Origin: Vibrio sp. 05-20-BW147
GTDB lineage: Bacteria > Pseudomonadota > Gammaproteobacteria > Enterobacterales > Vibrionaceae
DNA: 64,000 nt
Direction of reading: 5' to 3'
Assembly: GCF_013369385.1 (NCBI RefSeq)
Contig: NZ_SZTO01000010.1
Coordinates: 292,651 to 356,650, forward strand
The stretch's first letter is position 1. Every line of letters begins with the position of its first letter. A program made the position numbers and the translations under genes. Shown piece by piece: positions 1 to 8,157 of the stretch. Below the pieces are notes generated by a model. That model searched no databases, was not told the DNA's origin, and saw only the letters and a program-made list of their open reading frames with translations.

Positions 1-403
1 GCTCCGCAAATTAAAAGCTCTTTGTTTGTGATCATAATCACCAGATTTTGCCCTTCCAAAAGGTTTTTGCTAGCGAGATCATAAAACTTATTTTATCATT
101 CAAAAAAATGGTGAATTGGCGATAAAATTCTCAGACTTTTAGTGATAAACGAATCCCTTTTTTTACCCTTGCTCAAAACATTAAAATTACAAGTGGGCAA
201 TAACAAACACTGAAAGAACCATAAAAACAAATAAAACTCAGCAACTTACGCTATTAAACCTTTATCTTGCCAATGTTTGCTGTACCGGTTTTACGGTCTA
301 ATTCAGCGACACAAACTAAGTGTCCAATATTTCGGATGAATCGCTGTCTAAGGAACCGTAAATGAAACGAATTTAAATCTCATTTGATAAGGATTAGCTG
401 AAC
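1..403. promoter_or_regulatory. Regulatory region upstream of nagA
   Basis: No convincing gene lies in these 403 bases. They contain a CRP-like site (27-42), an inverted repeat TTTTATC (91-97) / GATAAAA (121-127) in AT-rich DNA that could be a NagC operator, and an AAGGA Shine-Dalgarno about 10 bases before the nagA ATG. In other Vibrio a divergent PTS gene (nagE) usually lies across this interval, but its start is not visible here. The inverted-repeat assignment is an inference from AT-rich, ROK-type operator architecture. Confidence 0.5.
27..42. promoter_or_regulatory. CRP-like binding site
   Basis: TGTGA-TCATAA-TCACC matches the CRP consensus TGTGA-N6-TCACA at 9 of 10 conserved positions. 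Activation of amino-sugar catabolism by cAMP-CRP is expected. The site is about 360 bases from nagA, so it may serve a divergent gene left of the window. Confidence 0.55.
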
Positions 404-1540
404 ATGTACGCGCTAACGAACTGTAAAATTTATACAGGAAGTGATGTTCTTTCAGAACACGCTCTCATCATCGAAAATGATTTGATCACATCGGTTGTGC
501 CTGCAGCGGATCTACCTTCAGGGATCGAAGTCAAAGACCTTGCAGGTGCTAATGTTAGCCCAGGCTTTATTGACCTACAGTTAAACGGCTGTGGTGGTGT
601 AATGCTGAACGATGAAATCACCGCAGAAACCATGCAAATTATGCATGAAGCCAACTTGAAATCCGGTTGTACAAGCTTTCTGCCTACACTGATCACATCC
701 TCTGATGAAGATATGCGTGCAGCCATCGCTGCAGCACGTGAGTATCACGCCAAGTACGAAAACCAATCGCTTGGTTTGCACCTTGAAGGTCCTTACCTTA
801 ACGTGATGAAAAAAGGCATCCACAGCGTTGACTACATCCGCCCGTCAGATAACAGCATGGTTGACTTCATCTGCGCAAACGCAGACGTCGTGACTAAAGT
901 GACTCTCGCACCAGAGCTGAACAATCCTGAGCACATTGAAAAACTTCGTGATGCCGGCATCATTGTGTCAATTGGCCACACCAACGCGACCTACGCAGAA
1001 GCTCGCAAAGGCTTTGAAGCAGGTATCACTTTTGCCACTCACTTGTTTAACGCAATGACACCAATGGCAGGCCGTGAACCTGGTGTAGTGGGCGCTATTT
1101 ACGACACACCTGAGGTGTATGCTGGTATCATCGCGGATGGCTTCCATGTCGATTACGCAAACATCAGAATTGCGCACAAAATCAAAGGCGAGAAGCTAGT
1201 ATTAGTGACCGATGCCACAGCTCCTGCAGGCGCTAACATGGATTACTTTATTTTTGTAGGTAAGAAAGTATATTACCGTGATGGCAAATGTGTTGATGAA
1301 AATGGCACATTAGGTGGTTCAGCGTTGACGATGATTGAAGCCGTCGAAAATACAGTTGAACATGTCGGAATCGCTTTAGACGAAGCTCTTCGTATGGCAA
1401 CACTCTACCCAGCAAAAGCAATTGGTGTAGATGCTTACCTAGGTCGAATTAAGAAAGGTTACGTGGCTAACCTGACGATTTTTGATCGAGACTTCAACGT
1501 TAAAGCGACGGTTGTTAACGGACAATACGAGCAAAATTAA
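404..1540 (+). CDS. nagA: N-acetylglucosamine-6-phosphate deacetylase
   Basis: This cytoplasmic enzyme converts GlcNAc-6-phosphate to glucosamine-6-phosphate and acetate, the first committed step in using chitin- or murein-derived amino sugar. The 378-residue product has the usual family length (about 380) and the amidohydrolase pattern: GFIDLQLNG near residues 54-62, HLEGP at 126-130 (metal-binding Glu128), GHTNAT at 191-196 (His192), THLFNAM at 212-218 (His213), His248 in ADGFHVD and the catalytic Asp270 in TDA. It is followed after two bases by nagC, so the two are co-transcribed. Regulation by NagC and CRP is expected. Assignment is very secure. Confidence 0.97.
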   Translation: MYALTNCKIYTGSDVLSEHALIIENDLITSVVPAADLPSGIEVKDLAGANVSPGFIDLQLNGCGGVMLNDEITAETMQIMHEANLKSGCTSFLPTLITSSDEDMRAAIAAAREYHAKYENQSLGLHLEGPYLNVMKKGIHSVDYIRPSDNSMVDFICANADVVTKVTLAPELNNPEHIEKLRDAGIIVSIGHTNATYAEARKGFEAGITFATHLFNAMTPMAGREPGVVGAIYDTPEVYAGIIADGFHVDYANIRIAHKIKGEKLVLVTDATAPAGANMDYFIFVGKKVYYRDGKCVDENGTLGGSALTMIEAVENTVEHVGIALDEALRMATLYPAKAIGVDAYLGRIKKGYVANLTIFDRDFNVKATVVNGQYEQN

Positions 1541-1542
1541 GA

Positions 1543-2757
1543 ATGAATGGCGGACAGATAGGTAACGTAGACTTAGTAAAACAACTGAACAGCGCTGCTG
1601 TGTACAGGTTGATTGATCAACAAGGACCTATCTCCCGCATTCAAGTGGCAGATGTCAGTCAGCTGGCACCTGCCAGTGTTACAAAAATCACTCGCCAGTT
1701 ACTTGAGCGTGGGCTAATCAAAGAGGTTGCTCAGCAGGCCTCAACGGGTGGGCGACGCGCCATTTCACTGACCACCGAAGTAAAGCCATTTCACTCTGTT
1801 GCGGTTCGTTTAGGACGAGATTACGTACAATTTTGCCTATACGATCTTGGTGGGACAGCGCTAGCACAAGATCAACACGATTTCCGTTACACCAACCAAT
1901 CAGACCTCCAGCAGGGACTTACTTCCCTTTTGAAAGATTTTATTGGTCGCTGTCAAGGCAAAATAGACCAACTCATCGCCATTGGTATCACCCTTCCTGG
2001 CCTAGTCAACCCAACAACCGGTGTTGTTGAGTACATGCCAAACACAGACATCGATAAACTTGCGCTCGGTGAGATCATTCGTGAAAAATTTGGCATTGAA
2101 TGTTTCGTTGGCAACGACGTGCGTGGCATGGCGTTAGCTGAACACTATTTTGGAGCCAGTCAGGATTGCCAAGACTCAATTCTCGTCAGCGTTCATCGAG
2201 GCACCGGTGCTGGTATTATCGTTAATGGACAGGTGTTCCTTGGTTTTAACCGCAATGTGGGAGAAATTGGTCATATCCAAATCGATCCTCTCGGTGAACA
2301 GTGCCAGTGTGGTAACTTCGGCTGCCTTGAGACAGTTGCAGCAAACCCAGCAATTATTCAGCGCGTGAAAAAACTGATCGCGCAAGGTTATGAGTCATCG
2401 CTAGCAAAATTGGATCACATTACCATCCAAGATGTCTGTAACCACGCTCTAGAAGGCGATGAACTGGCGCAACAAAGCTTAGTCCGCGTTGGGAATCAGT
2501 TGGGTAAGGCGATCGCAATGACCATCAATTTGTTTAACCCACAAAAAATTGTTATTGCGGGTGACATTACTGCGGCGAAAGACATTGTGTTCCCAGCTAT
2601 TCAGCGCAACGTCGAAAATCAATCACTAAAGACATTCCATAACCAACTGCCAATTGTCGCGTCACAAATTGACAAGCAACCTACTATGGGCGCATTTGCA
2701 ATGATTAAACGTGCCATGCTGAATGGCGTTTTGTTACAAAAGTTGTTAGGTGATTAA
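1543..2757 (+). CDS. nagC: ROK-family repressor NagC
   Basis: Transcriptional repressor of amino-sugar genes, with GlcNAc-6-phosphate as inducer in characterised relatives. The 404-residue protein starts with a winged-helix DNA-binding part (about residues 10-80), followed by a ROK sugar-kinase-like domain containing the GTGAGI phosphate loop and a zinc-binding cluster CQCGNFGCLE. It begins two bases after the nagA stop and ends just before a strong terminator, so nagA-nagC form a closed operon that should be autoregulated. The paralogue Mlc is the main alternative; the nagA linkage favours NagC. Confidence 0.93.
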   Translation: MNGGQIGNVDLVKQLNSAAVYRLIDQQGPISRIQVADVSQLAPASVTKITRQLLERGLIKEVAQQASTGGRRAISLTTEVKPFHSVAVRLGRDYVQFCLYDLGGTALAQDQHDFRYTNQSDLQQGLTSLLKDFIGRCQGKIDQLIAIGITLPGLVNPTTGVVEYMPNTDIDKLALGEIIREKFGIECFVGNDVRGMALAEHYFGASQDCQDSILVSVHRGTGAGIIVNGQVFLGFNRNVGEIGHIQIDPLGEQCQCGNFGCLETVAANPAIIQRVKKLIAQGYESSLAKLDHITIQDVCNHALEGDELAQQSLVRVGNQLGKAIAMTINLFNPQKIVIAGDITAAKDIVFPAIQRNVENQSLKTFHNQLPIVASQIDKQPTMGAFAMIKRAMLNGVLLQKLLGD

Positions 2758-2794
2758 AGCATCTGTCATTCAATCCGTTACATAAGCTACAATT

Positions 2795-2820
2795 GGGCTG
2801 TGTCATCACAGCCCTTTTTA
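2795..2820 (+). terminator. Rho-independent terminator of nagA-nagC
   Basis: GGGCTGTG, loop TCAT, CACAGCCC, then TTTTT: a perfect 8-bp stem with a U tract, 37 bases after the nagC stop. It also argues against starting the next gene at 2793, because that start would lie inside the terminator. Confidence 0.92.
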
Positions 2821-2846
2821 CATTTGAAGGAAATCACGTTAGCCCC

Positions 2847-4439
2847 ATGGAAATCATTCTAATATCTACGGCGTTTATCGCTGGGTTTGCAGCGTTGAAA
2901 TGCAATCTTCCTCCGTTAGTCGGCTTCTTGCTTGCGGGTTTTGCACTGCACGCTTTTGGTTTTGAAAGTAACCTCACTATCACTACGCTCGCAGATCTCG
3001 GTGTAACATTATTGTTGTTCACCATCGGCCTAAAACTTGACATCAAAACTCTGCTCTCAAAAGAAATATGGGCTGGCGCTACTGTTCATAACCTTCTCTC
3101 AACGTTACTTTTTACAGCGGCATTCGTTGGCCTCAAGTTTCTCGGAATCTCATCTCTCGCTGAGATGGAGTTGAACCACCTTATTTTGCTCGCATTTGCC
3201 CTATCATTCTCCAGTACGGTATTTGCCGTTAAGTCATTACAAGAAAAAGGGGAAATGAACGCTACCTATGGCACACTGGCTATCGGCATTTTAATCATGC
3301 AAGATATTTTTGCCGTTGTGTTCCTCACTGCTTCAACAGGAAAACTGCCGCATTGGTATGCAATCATTTTGTTCGCCCTGCCGTTGCTGCGTCCACTGTT
3401 CTACAAAATTTTGGACTGGGTGGGTCACGGAGAAATGCTGGTGCTATGCGGCATTTTCTTTGCCCTAGTAGCCGGAGCAGGACTATTCGAACTCGTAGGC
3501 ATGAAAGCAGACTTAGGTGCGCTGGTGCTGGGCATGTTGCTCGCAGGTCATAGGAAGTCCTCTGAACTTGCCAAATCTCTCTTTAACATGAAGGAGCTCT
3601 TCTTGGTCTGCTTCTTCCTCAACATCGGCTTATCAGCGTCTCTCAGTTTAACTGGTGTCTCTTTAGCACTGCTCATACTGCTCTTGCTGCCACTTAAAGG
3701 TCTGCTCTACTTCCTGACCATCAATCATTTCAAGTTTCGTGTACGTACGTCTCTGCTCGCTTCGTTAACACTATTTAACTACAGCGAGTTTGGTCTTATC
3801 GTAGGCGGTCTAGCCTACAAAATGGGCTGGATGCCAAGTGATATTTTGGTCGCCTTAGCGGTAGCCGTGTCGCTTTCGTTTATTATTGCCGCGCCGTTAA
3901 ACAAAATGGGGCATCAGATTTATCAACACTCAGGCAAATGGCTTCAGGAAACGGCAGCAGAGAAACTCAATCAACGCGATCAGTTGATCAATCCGGGGAA
4001 TGCTCAAGTTCTCATCCTCGGTATGGGCCGCATCGGGACGGGGGCCTATGATGAACTACGCGCACGTTACGGAAAAATCAGTTTAGGTGTTGAAGTGCGT
4101 GAAGAAGCGGCGCAGTACCATCGCGAAGAAGGTAGAAATGTGATTGCTGGAGACGCCACCGACCCAGACTTTTGGGAGCGTATTCTTGATACAGCGAATG
4201 TGAAACTGGTTTTGCTGGCCATGCCCCACCACCAAGGTAATCAAACGGCGCTCGAACAGCTCAAACGTCGAAATTATCAAGGACAAATTGCGGCAATTGC
4301 CGAGTACTCCGACCAATTAGAGACACTCACCAACAGTGGCGTACACGCAGCCTTTAACATTTACAACGAGGCAGGTAGCGGCTTTGCACGCCATGTGTGT
4401 CAACAACTCAAACCAGAGTTCACACCGCCAACGAGTTAA
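2847..4439 (+). CDS. CPA2-family cation:proton antiporter (Kef/YbaL-like)
   Basis: Inner-membrane monovalent-cation/proton antiporter of the CPA2 (KefB/KefC/YbaL) family. About 380 N-terminal residues are hydrophobic, with roughly a dozen membrane segments. They are followed by a soluble TrkA-N/RCK nucleotide-binding domain beginning QVLILGMGRIG, a Rossmann glycine motif. The product is 530 residues from the ATG at 2847; an in-frame ATG at 2793 is upstream but lies in the nagC terminator. It is shorter than KefB/KefC (about 600), and no TrkA-C part is evident. Ion specificity cannot be read from the sequence. It is convergent with aroC. Confidence 0.85.
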   Translation: MEIILISTAFIAGFAALKCNLPPLVGFLLAGFALHAFGFESNLTITTLADLGVTLLLFTIGLKLDIKTLLSKEIWAGATVHNLLSTLLFTAAFVGLKFLGISSLAEMELNHLILLAFALSFSSTVFAVKSLQEKGEMNATYGTLAIGILIMQDIFAVVFLTASTGKLPHWYAIILFALPLLRPLFYKILDWVGHGEMLVLCGIFFALVAGAGLFELVGMKADLGALVLGMLLAGHRKSSELAKSLFNMKELFLVCFFLNIGLSASLSLTGVSLALLILLLLPLKGLLYFLTINHFKFRVRTSLLASLTLFNYSEFGLIVGGLAYKMGWMPSDILVALAVAVSLSFIIAAPLNKMGHQIYQHSGKWLQETAAEKLNQRDQLINPGNAQVLILGMGRIGTGAYDELRARYGKISLGVEVREEAAQYHREEGRNVIAGDATDPDFWERILDTANVKLVLLAMPHHQGNQTALEQLKRRNYQGQIAAIAEYSDQLETLTNSGVHAAFNIYNEAGSGFARHVCQQLKPEFTPPTS

Positions 4440-4457
4440 TCAACAAAACGAGTCAAA

Positions 4458-4488
4458 GCAAAAAGGTGGCCCATTGGCCACCCTTTGA
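4458..4488. terminator. Bidirectional terminator between the Kef-like gene and aroC
   Basis: GGTGGCC, loop CATT, GGCCACC, flanked by AAAA on the left and CTTT on the right. It gives a GC stem with a U-rich tail on the - strand and a weaker one on the + strand, between two converging genes. Confidence 0.8.
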
Positions 4489-4512
4489 TATTTTCTCGAT
4501 AGACAAATGCCA

Positions 4513-5598
4513 TTAGATCTTCGGTGTGTGCGTACTGACACCATGGTTTTGTCCACGATGACGCAGTAAGTGGTCCATCACCACAATCGCTAACATGGCT
4601 TCTGCGATCGGCACTGCTCGGATACCAACACAAGGGTCGTGTCGACCTTTGGTAATGAGTTGTGTGGATTCACCATCCACATTGATGGTGTCCCCTGGCA
4701 CTGTGATGCTGGACGTTGGCTTCAACGCAATATTGGCAACGATGTCTTGCCCAGTTGAGATGCCGCCCAGAATACCACCAGCATGGTTACTGCCAAAACC
4801 CTGAGGAGAAAGCGTATCGCGGTGTTGACTGCCTTTTTGACTCACGACATCAAAGCCATCACCAATCTCCACTCCTTTCACCGCATTAATGCTCATCAAA
4901 GCATGAGCTATGTCCGCATCAAGTCGGTCAAAGACAGGTTCACCCAAACCGACAGGTACATTGGTGGCAACCACTTGAATTTTCGCGCCGATCGAATCGC
5001 CTTCTTTTTTCAAATCTCGGATCAGTTGATCAAAAGCCTCAACTTTGTCGACGTCGGGACAGAAGAATGGGTTGTTCTCAATTTCGTTCCAATCCACTTT
5101 ATCAATCGCAACGTCGCCCATTTGTGAAAGGTAAGCACGGATTTCAACGCCAAATTCTTGCTTGAGGTATTTCTTCGCAATCGCGCCTGCTGCCACTCGC
5201 ATTGCCGTTTCACGTGCCGAAGAACGGCCACCACCGCGGTAATCACGAATTCCGTATTTTTGGTGATAGGTGTAATCGGCATGGCCTGGGCGGAATTTAT
5301 CTTTGATTTCTGAATAATCTTTTGAACGTTGATCGGTATTCTCAATCAACAAACCAATTGATGTGCCCGTCGTTTTTCCTTCAAACACACCAGAAAGAAT
5401 TTTCACTTCATCCGGCTCGCGTCGTTGGGTAGTGTAACGCGATGTCCCTGGGCGACGGCGATCCAGATCGGTTTGAAGATCCGCTTCACTAATCTCGAGC
5501 CCTGGGGGACACCCGTCCACGATACATCCTAGTGCGATACCGTGACTTTCTCCGAATGTCGTCACTCGAAAATGTTGTCCGATACTGTTTCCTGCCAT
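4513..5598 (-). CDS. aroC: Chorismate synthase
   Basis: Catalyses the last shikimate-pathway step, 5-enolpyruvylshikimate-3-phosphate to chorismate, using reduced FMN, in the cytoplasm. The start [10 protein letters not shown] at 5598 gives 361 residues, the family size; an upstream in-frame ATG at 5661 would add 21 residues with no homology. Signature elements are GESHG near residues 14-18, [16 protein letters not shown], the [12 protein letters not shown] segment and a C-terminal GRHDPC motif. A prmB terminator precedes the gene, so aroC either has its own promoter or depends on readthrough. The prmB-aroC neighbourhood is conserved in gammaproteobacteria. Confidence 0.97.
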   Translation of the reverse strand: MAGNSIGQHFRVTTFGESHGIALGCIVDGCPPGLEISEADLQTDLDRRRPGTSRYTTQRREPDEVKILSGVFEGKTTGTSIGLLIENTDQRSKDYSEIKDKFRPGHADYTYHQKYGIRDYRGGGRSSARETAMRVAAGAIAKKYLKQEFGVEIRAYLSQMGDVAIDKVDWNEIENNPFFCPDVDKVEAFDQLIRDLKKEGDSIGAKIQVVATNVPVGLGEPVFDRLDADIAHALMSINAVKGVEIGDGFDVVSQKGSQHRDTLSPQGFGSNHAGGILGGISTGQDIVANIALKPTSSITVPGDTINVDGESTQLITKGRHDPCVGIRAVPIAEAMLAIVVMDHLLRHRGQNHGVSTHTPKI

Positions 5599-5727
5599 TA
5601 CTTCCTCAAATTTGTTAGCGCTGTAAACTGCGCTATACATTCCAATTCTTCGTGAATTCATAGTGGCGCTATTGCGTTTTGATGTAAACCCCTAAAACGA
5701 TCAATTTTGTCTTTTTCGGTCGCTTCG

Positions 5728-5767
5728 AAAAAAAACGCCCGCTTAAATCATTAAAGCGGGCGTTTTC
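5728..5767 (-). terminator. Rho-independent terminator after prmB
   Basis: On the - strand AACGCCCGCTTTAA, short loop, TTAAGCGGGCGTT, then an uninterrupted T run of about eight. It lies about 30 bases after the prmB stop and before aroC. Confidence 0.93.
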
Positions 5768-5797
5768 TCAAAAAGTGTCAGCAAAAGGGGTTAATGC

Positions 5798-6730
5798 TTA
5801 GTCTTTGTATAGACGGAAATCTTCCGCACACTCCAACAACTGCTCGCGCGTTAGCAAGAAGACGCCATGGCCGCCGTTTTCAAATTCCAGCCAAGTGAAT
5901 GGAATATGTGGATATTGCTCCATCATGTGAACCATCGAGTTACCCACCTCACAGACTAAAATACCTTTCTCTGTTAGGTAATCTGGCGCATTAGCGAGAA
6001 TACGGCGAACCAGTTTCAAACCGTCCGTACCCGCGGCTAAGCCTAGTGCTGGCTCGTGGGTAAATTCGATTGGTAAACTGTTCATGTCCTCTTCATCCAC
6101 ATACGGTGGATTGGTCACGATGATGTTGTATTGCTCTTTTGGCAAATCACGGAATAGATCGGAACGAATAGGGAAAACTTGTTGCTCCATACCGTGATCT
6201 TGGATGTTCTGCTCAGCAACCGCTAGCGCGTCTGCAGAAATGTCAATCGCATCCACTTCCGCTTCTGGGAAGGCATGTGCACATGCAATAGCGATACAGC
6301 CACTGCCCGTACACAAATCCATAATGCGCACAGGCTCTTCAATAAGCCAAGGTTCAAACTGTGCTTGGATCAATTCACCAATTGGTGAGCGTGGCACAAG
6401 TACACGCTGATCAACAAAAAACTCTAAGCCACAAAACCAAGCTTTATTGGTTAGGTATGCCGTCGGCGTGCGCTCATTGATACGTTTCACCACACGTTCA
6501 ACAACGCGCAAACGCTCGCTGCTGGTTAGGCGAGAATTCAATACATGTGGAGGCACATCAATCGGCAAATAGAGGGTTGGTAGGATCAACTGAACGGCTT
6601 CATCCCATGCATTATCGGTACCATGACCATAAAACAAGTTCGCGGCATTAAAACGGCTCACCGTCCAACGAATCATGTCTTGAAGGGTATGAAGCTCAGA
6701 AACGGCCTCTTCTACAAAAATCTTATCCAA
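5798..6730 (-). CDS. prmB: Ribosomal protein uL3 glutamine methyltransferase PrmB
   Basis: SAM-dependent N5-glutamine methyltransferase that modifies ribosomal protein L3 during 50S assembly in characterised homologues. The 310-residue protein has the HemK-family layout: a helical N-terminal substrate domain (about 1-110), the SAM-binding motif [13 protein letters not shown] (137-149) and the catalytic NPPY at 207-210. Length and N-terminus match PrmB rather than the peptide-release-factor enzyme PrmC (about 280 residues). It is divergent from smrB across 59 bases, as in E. coli and Vibrio. Confidence 0.95.
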   Translation of the reverse strand: MDKIFVEEAVSELHTLQDMIRWTVSRFNAANLFYGHGTDNAWDEAVQLILPTLYLPIDVPPHVLNSRLTSSERLRVVERVVKRINERTPTAYLTNKAWFCGLEFFVDQRVLVPRSPIGELIQAQFEPWLIEEPVRIMDLCTGSGCIAIACAHAFPEAEVDAIDISADALAVAEQNIQDHGMEQQVFPIRSDLFRDLPKEQYNIIVTNPPYVDEEDMNSLPIEFTHEPALGLAAGTDGLKLVRRILANAPDYLTEKGILVCEVGNSMVHMMEQYPHIPFTWLEFENGGHGVFLLTREQLLECAEDFRLYKD

Positions 6731-6789
6731 AATTGCCTCCGAAAAGCGCTACAATACTGCCAATGATATAAATATTTAGTGTTAAACCC

Positions 6790-7320
6790 ATGAGTAACAA
6801 AGACAACGACCTTGACGACGATTTCTCATTATTCCGGGAAGCAGTACAGGGCATAAAAAAGTTGCCTCAGGATACCATAGTCCAGCAACCAAACAGAAAT
6901 ACTAAACAAAAAGAAATCAAGCGCGTGAGCCGTGAAGCAAGTGATTCTGAATTCTATTTTTCAGACGAGTTTGTTCCTCTTTTAAGCGAAGAAGGGCCGA
7001 CCCGTTACGCACGTGACGACGTATCCACCTATGAAGTCAAACGCTTGCGACGCGGGGTATATGTTCCCGATGTGTTTCTTGATATGCATGGGATGACACA
7101 ACAAGAAGCCAAGCGCGAACTCGGTGCAATGATAGCGTACTGTGTGAAAAATGAAGTGCATTGTGCCTGTGTGCAGCACGGCATCGGGAAGCACATTCTC
7201 AAACAAAAAACGCCGCTATGGCTCGCGCAACATCCTGATGTCATGGCCTTTCACCAAGCACCACTAGAGTTTGGCGGTGATGGCGCCTTACTTGTTCTGA
7301 TCTCAATCCCTGAGAAATAA
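6790..7320 (+). CDS. smrB: Smr-domain ribosome rescue endonuclease SmrB
   Basis: Smr-domain endonuclease; in E. coli SmrB cleaves mRNA at collided ribosomes. The protein has 176 residues, with a charged, probably flexible N-terminal half (1-85) and a C-terminal Smr domain containing DMHG at 98-101 and HGIGKHILK at 130-138, the characteristic motifs of the family. It is divergent from prmB, a ribosomal modification gene, a conserved pairing. The function in this organism is inferred from homology. Confidence 0.93.
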   Translation: MSNKDNDLDDDFSLFREAVQGIKKLPQDTIVQQPNRNTKQKEIKRVSREASDSEFYFSDEFVPLLSEEGPTRYARDDVSTYEVKRLRRGVYVPDVFLDMHGMTQQEAKRELGAMIAYCVKNEVHCACVQHGIGKHILKQKTPLWLAQHPDVMAFHQAPLEFGGDGALLVLISIPEK

Positions 7321-7384
7321 ACCCTCTAACGCCTGCAGGCAGGTTTCTCCTGCAGCGCTCTTCTGAGCACTTTGCCCACCCTAG

Positions 7385-7849
7385 CTACGGTCTTAAACTA
7401 AATCGGATTTCGCCACGATGTAGGGCAGGTTCAAACTCAATACAAACCATGCCAGAAGTCGGAAACATCGGCGCAGACATATCTTTGACAAATTCTGCCG
7501 TTAGGTAACCCACAAGCGGAAGATGAGACACAAGAAGAATTTGCTCTGGCTGCTCAACTTCAATCAATGCACACAGGTAATCATACACTTGCTCAGACTG
7601 ACCATAAGGGGTGATGTCTTCGCACGTTTCAACCACATCGGCTTGAAAATAACCACTGATTTCCTGCCAAGTTTGCTGTGCTCTCAGATAAGGGCTCACT
7701 AAGACCTTATTAAAATGAGTGATGCCTTGCTCTGCGCACGCTTTTGCAACCACATCTGACTCTAAACGACCTCGTGAGGTCAAAGCACGTTGCGCATCAC
7801 TCTCAGCGAAATGCTCTGCCTCACCGTGACGCATGATTAGTACTTTCAT
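7385..7849 (-). CDS. sixA: Phosphohistidine phosphatase SixA
   Basis: Small histidine phosphatase that removes phosphate from phosphohistidine; in E. coli it acts on the nitrogen-related phosphotransferase protein NPr. The 154-residue protein carries the RHG motif at residues 7-9 (nucleophile His8) at its N-terminus and the second histidine in VSHLPLVGYL. There are no extra domains. It is convergent with smrB and divergent from the M16 peptidase, so it is probably monocistronic. Confidence 0.93.
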   Translation of the reverse strand: MKVLIMRHGEAEHFAESDAQRALTSRGRLESDVVAKACAEQGITHFNKVLVSPYLRAQQTWQEISGYFQADVVETCEDITPYGQSEQVYDYLCALIEVEQPEQILLVSHLPLVGYLTAEFVKDMSAPMFPTSGMVCIEFEPALHRGEIRFSLRP

Positions 7850-8157
7850 GTAATATCCTTGGACTTTTATCGATTCGAAAATGCGATGACGGAGGACTCT
7901 CGATCTTGCTGCATTTTTCGAGCCGTTTTTGTGTGTCTAACACACTTTGTCGATTGTTAATTTGATTATCTGCTCGACTCAGCCACGACAATTATATCAA
8001 TTCGCTTGCTAAAGACTTCGACTTTCTTAACAATCTGTTAAAGAGAGGTACGCAAAGCGTTATCAATCTCAATATTCACTATGGAAATACCACAGAGAAT
8101 TTGCACCCGCTCTTTTCAGGTTCATAATAACAATATTGACATTTTCGGAGATGCAAC
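7850..8157. promoter_or_regulatory. Divergent intergenic region between sixA and the M16 peptidase
   Basis: These 308 bases separate two divergent genes and must hold both promoters. I see no open reading frame, terminator or clear operator. The only useful element is TCGGAGATGCAAC just before the GTG start at 8158, which supplies a GGAG ribosome-binding site. Confidence 0.45.

Noticed and set aside
7333..7355. Inverted repeat CTGCAGG/CCTGCAG between smrB and sixA
   Set aside because: Seven pairs with no T run on either strand; I could not support it as a terminator.
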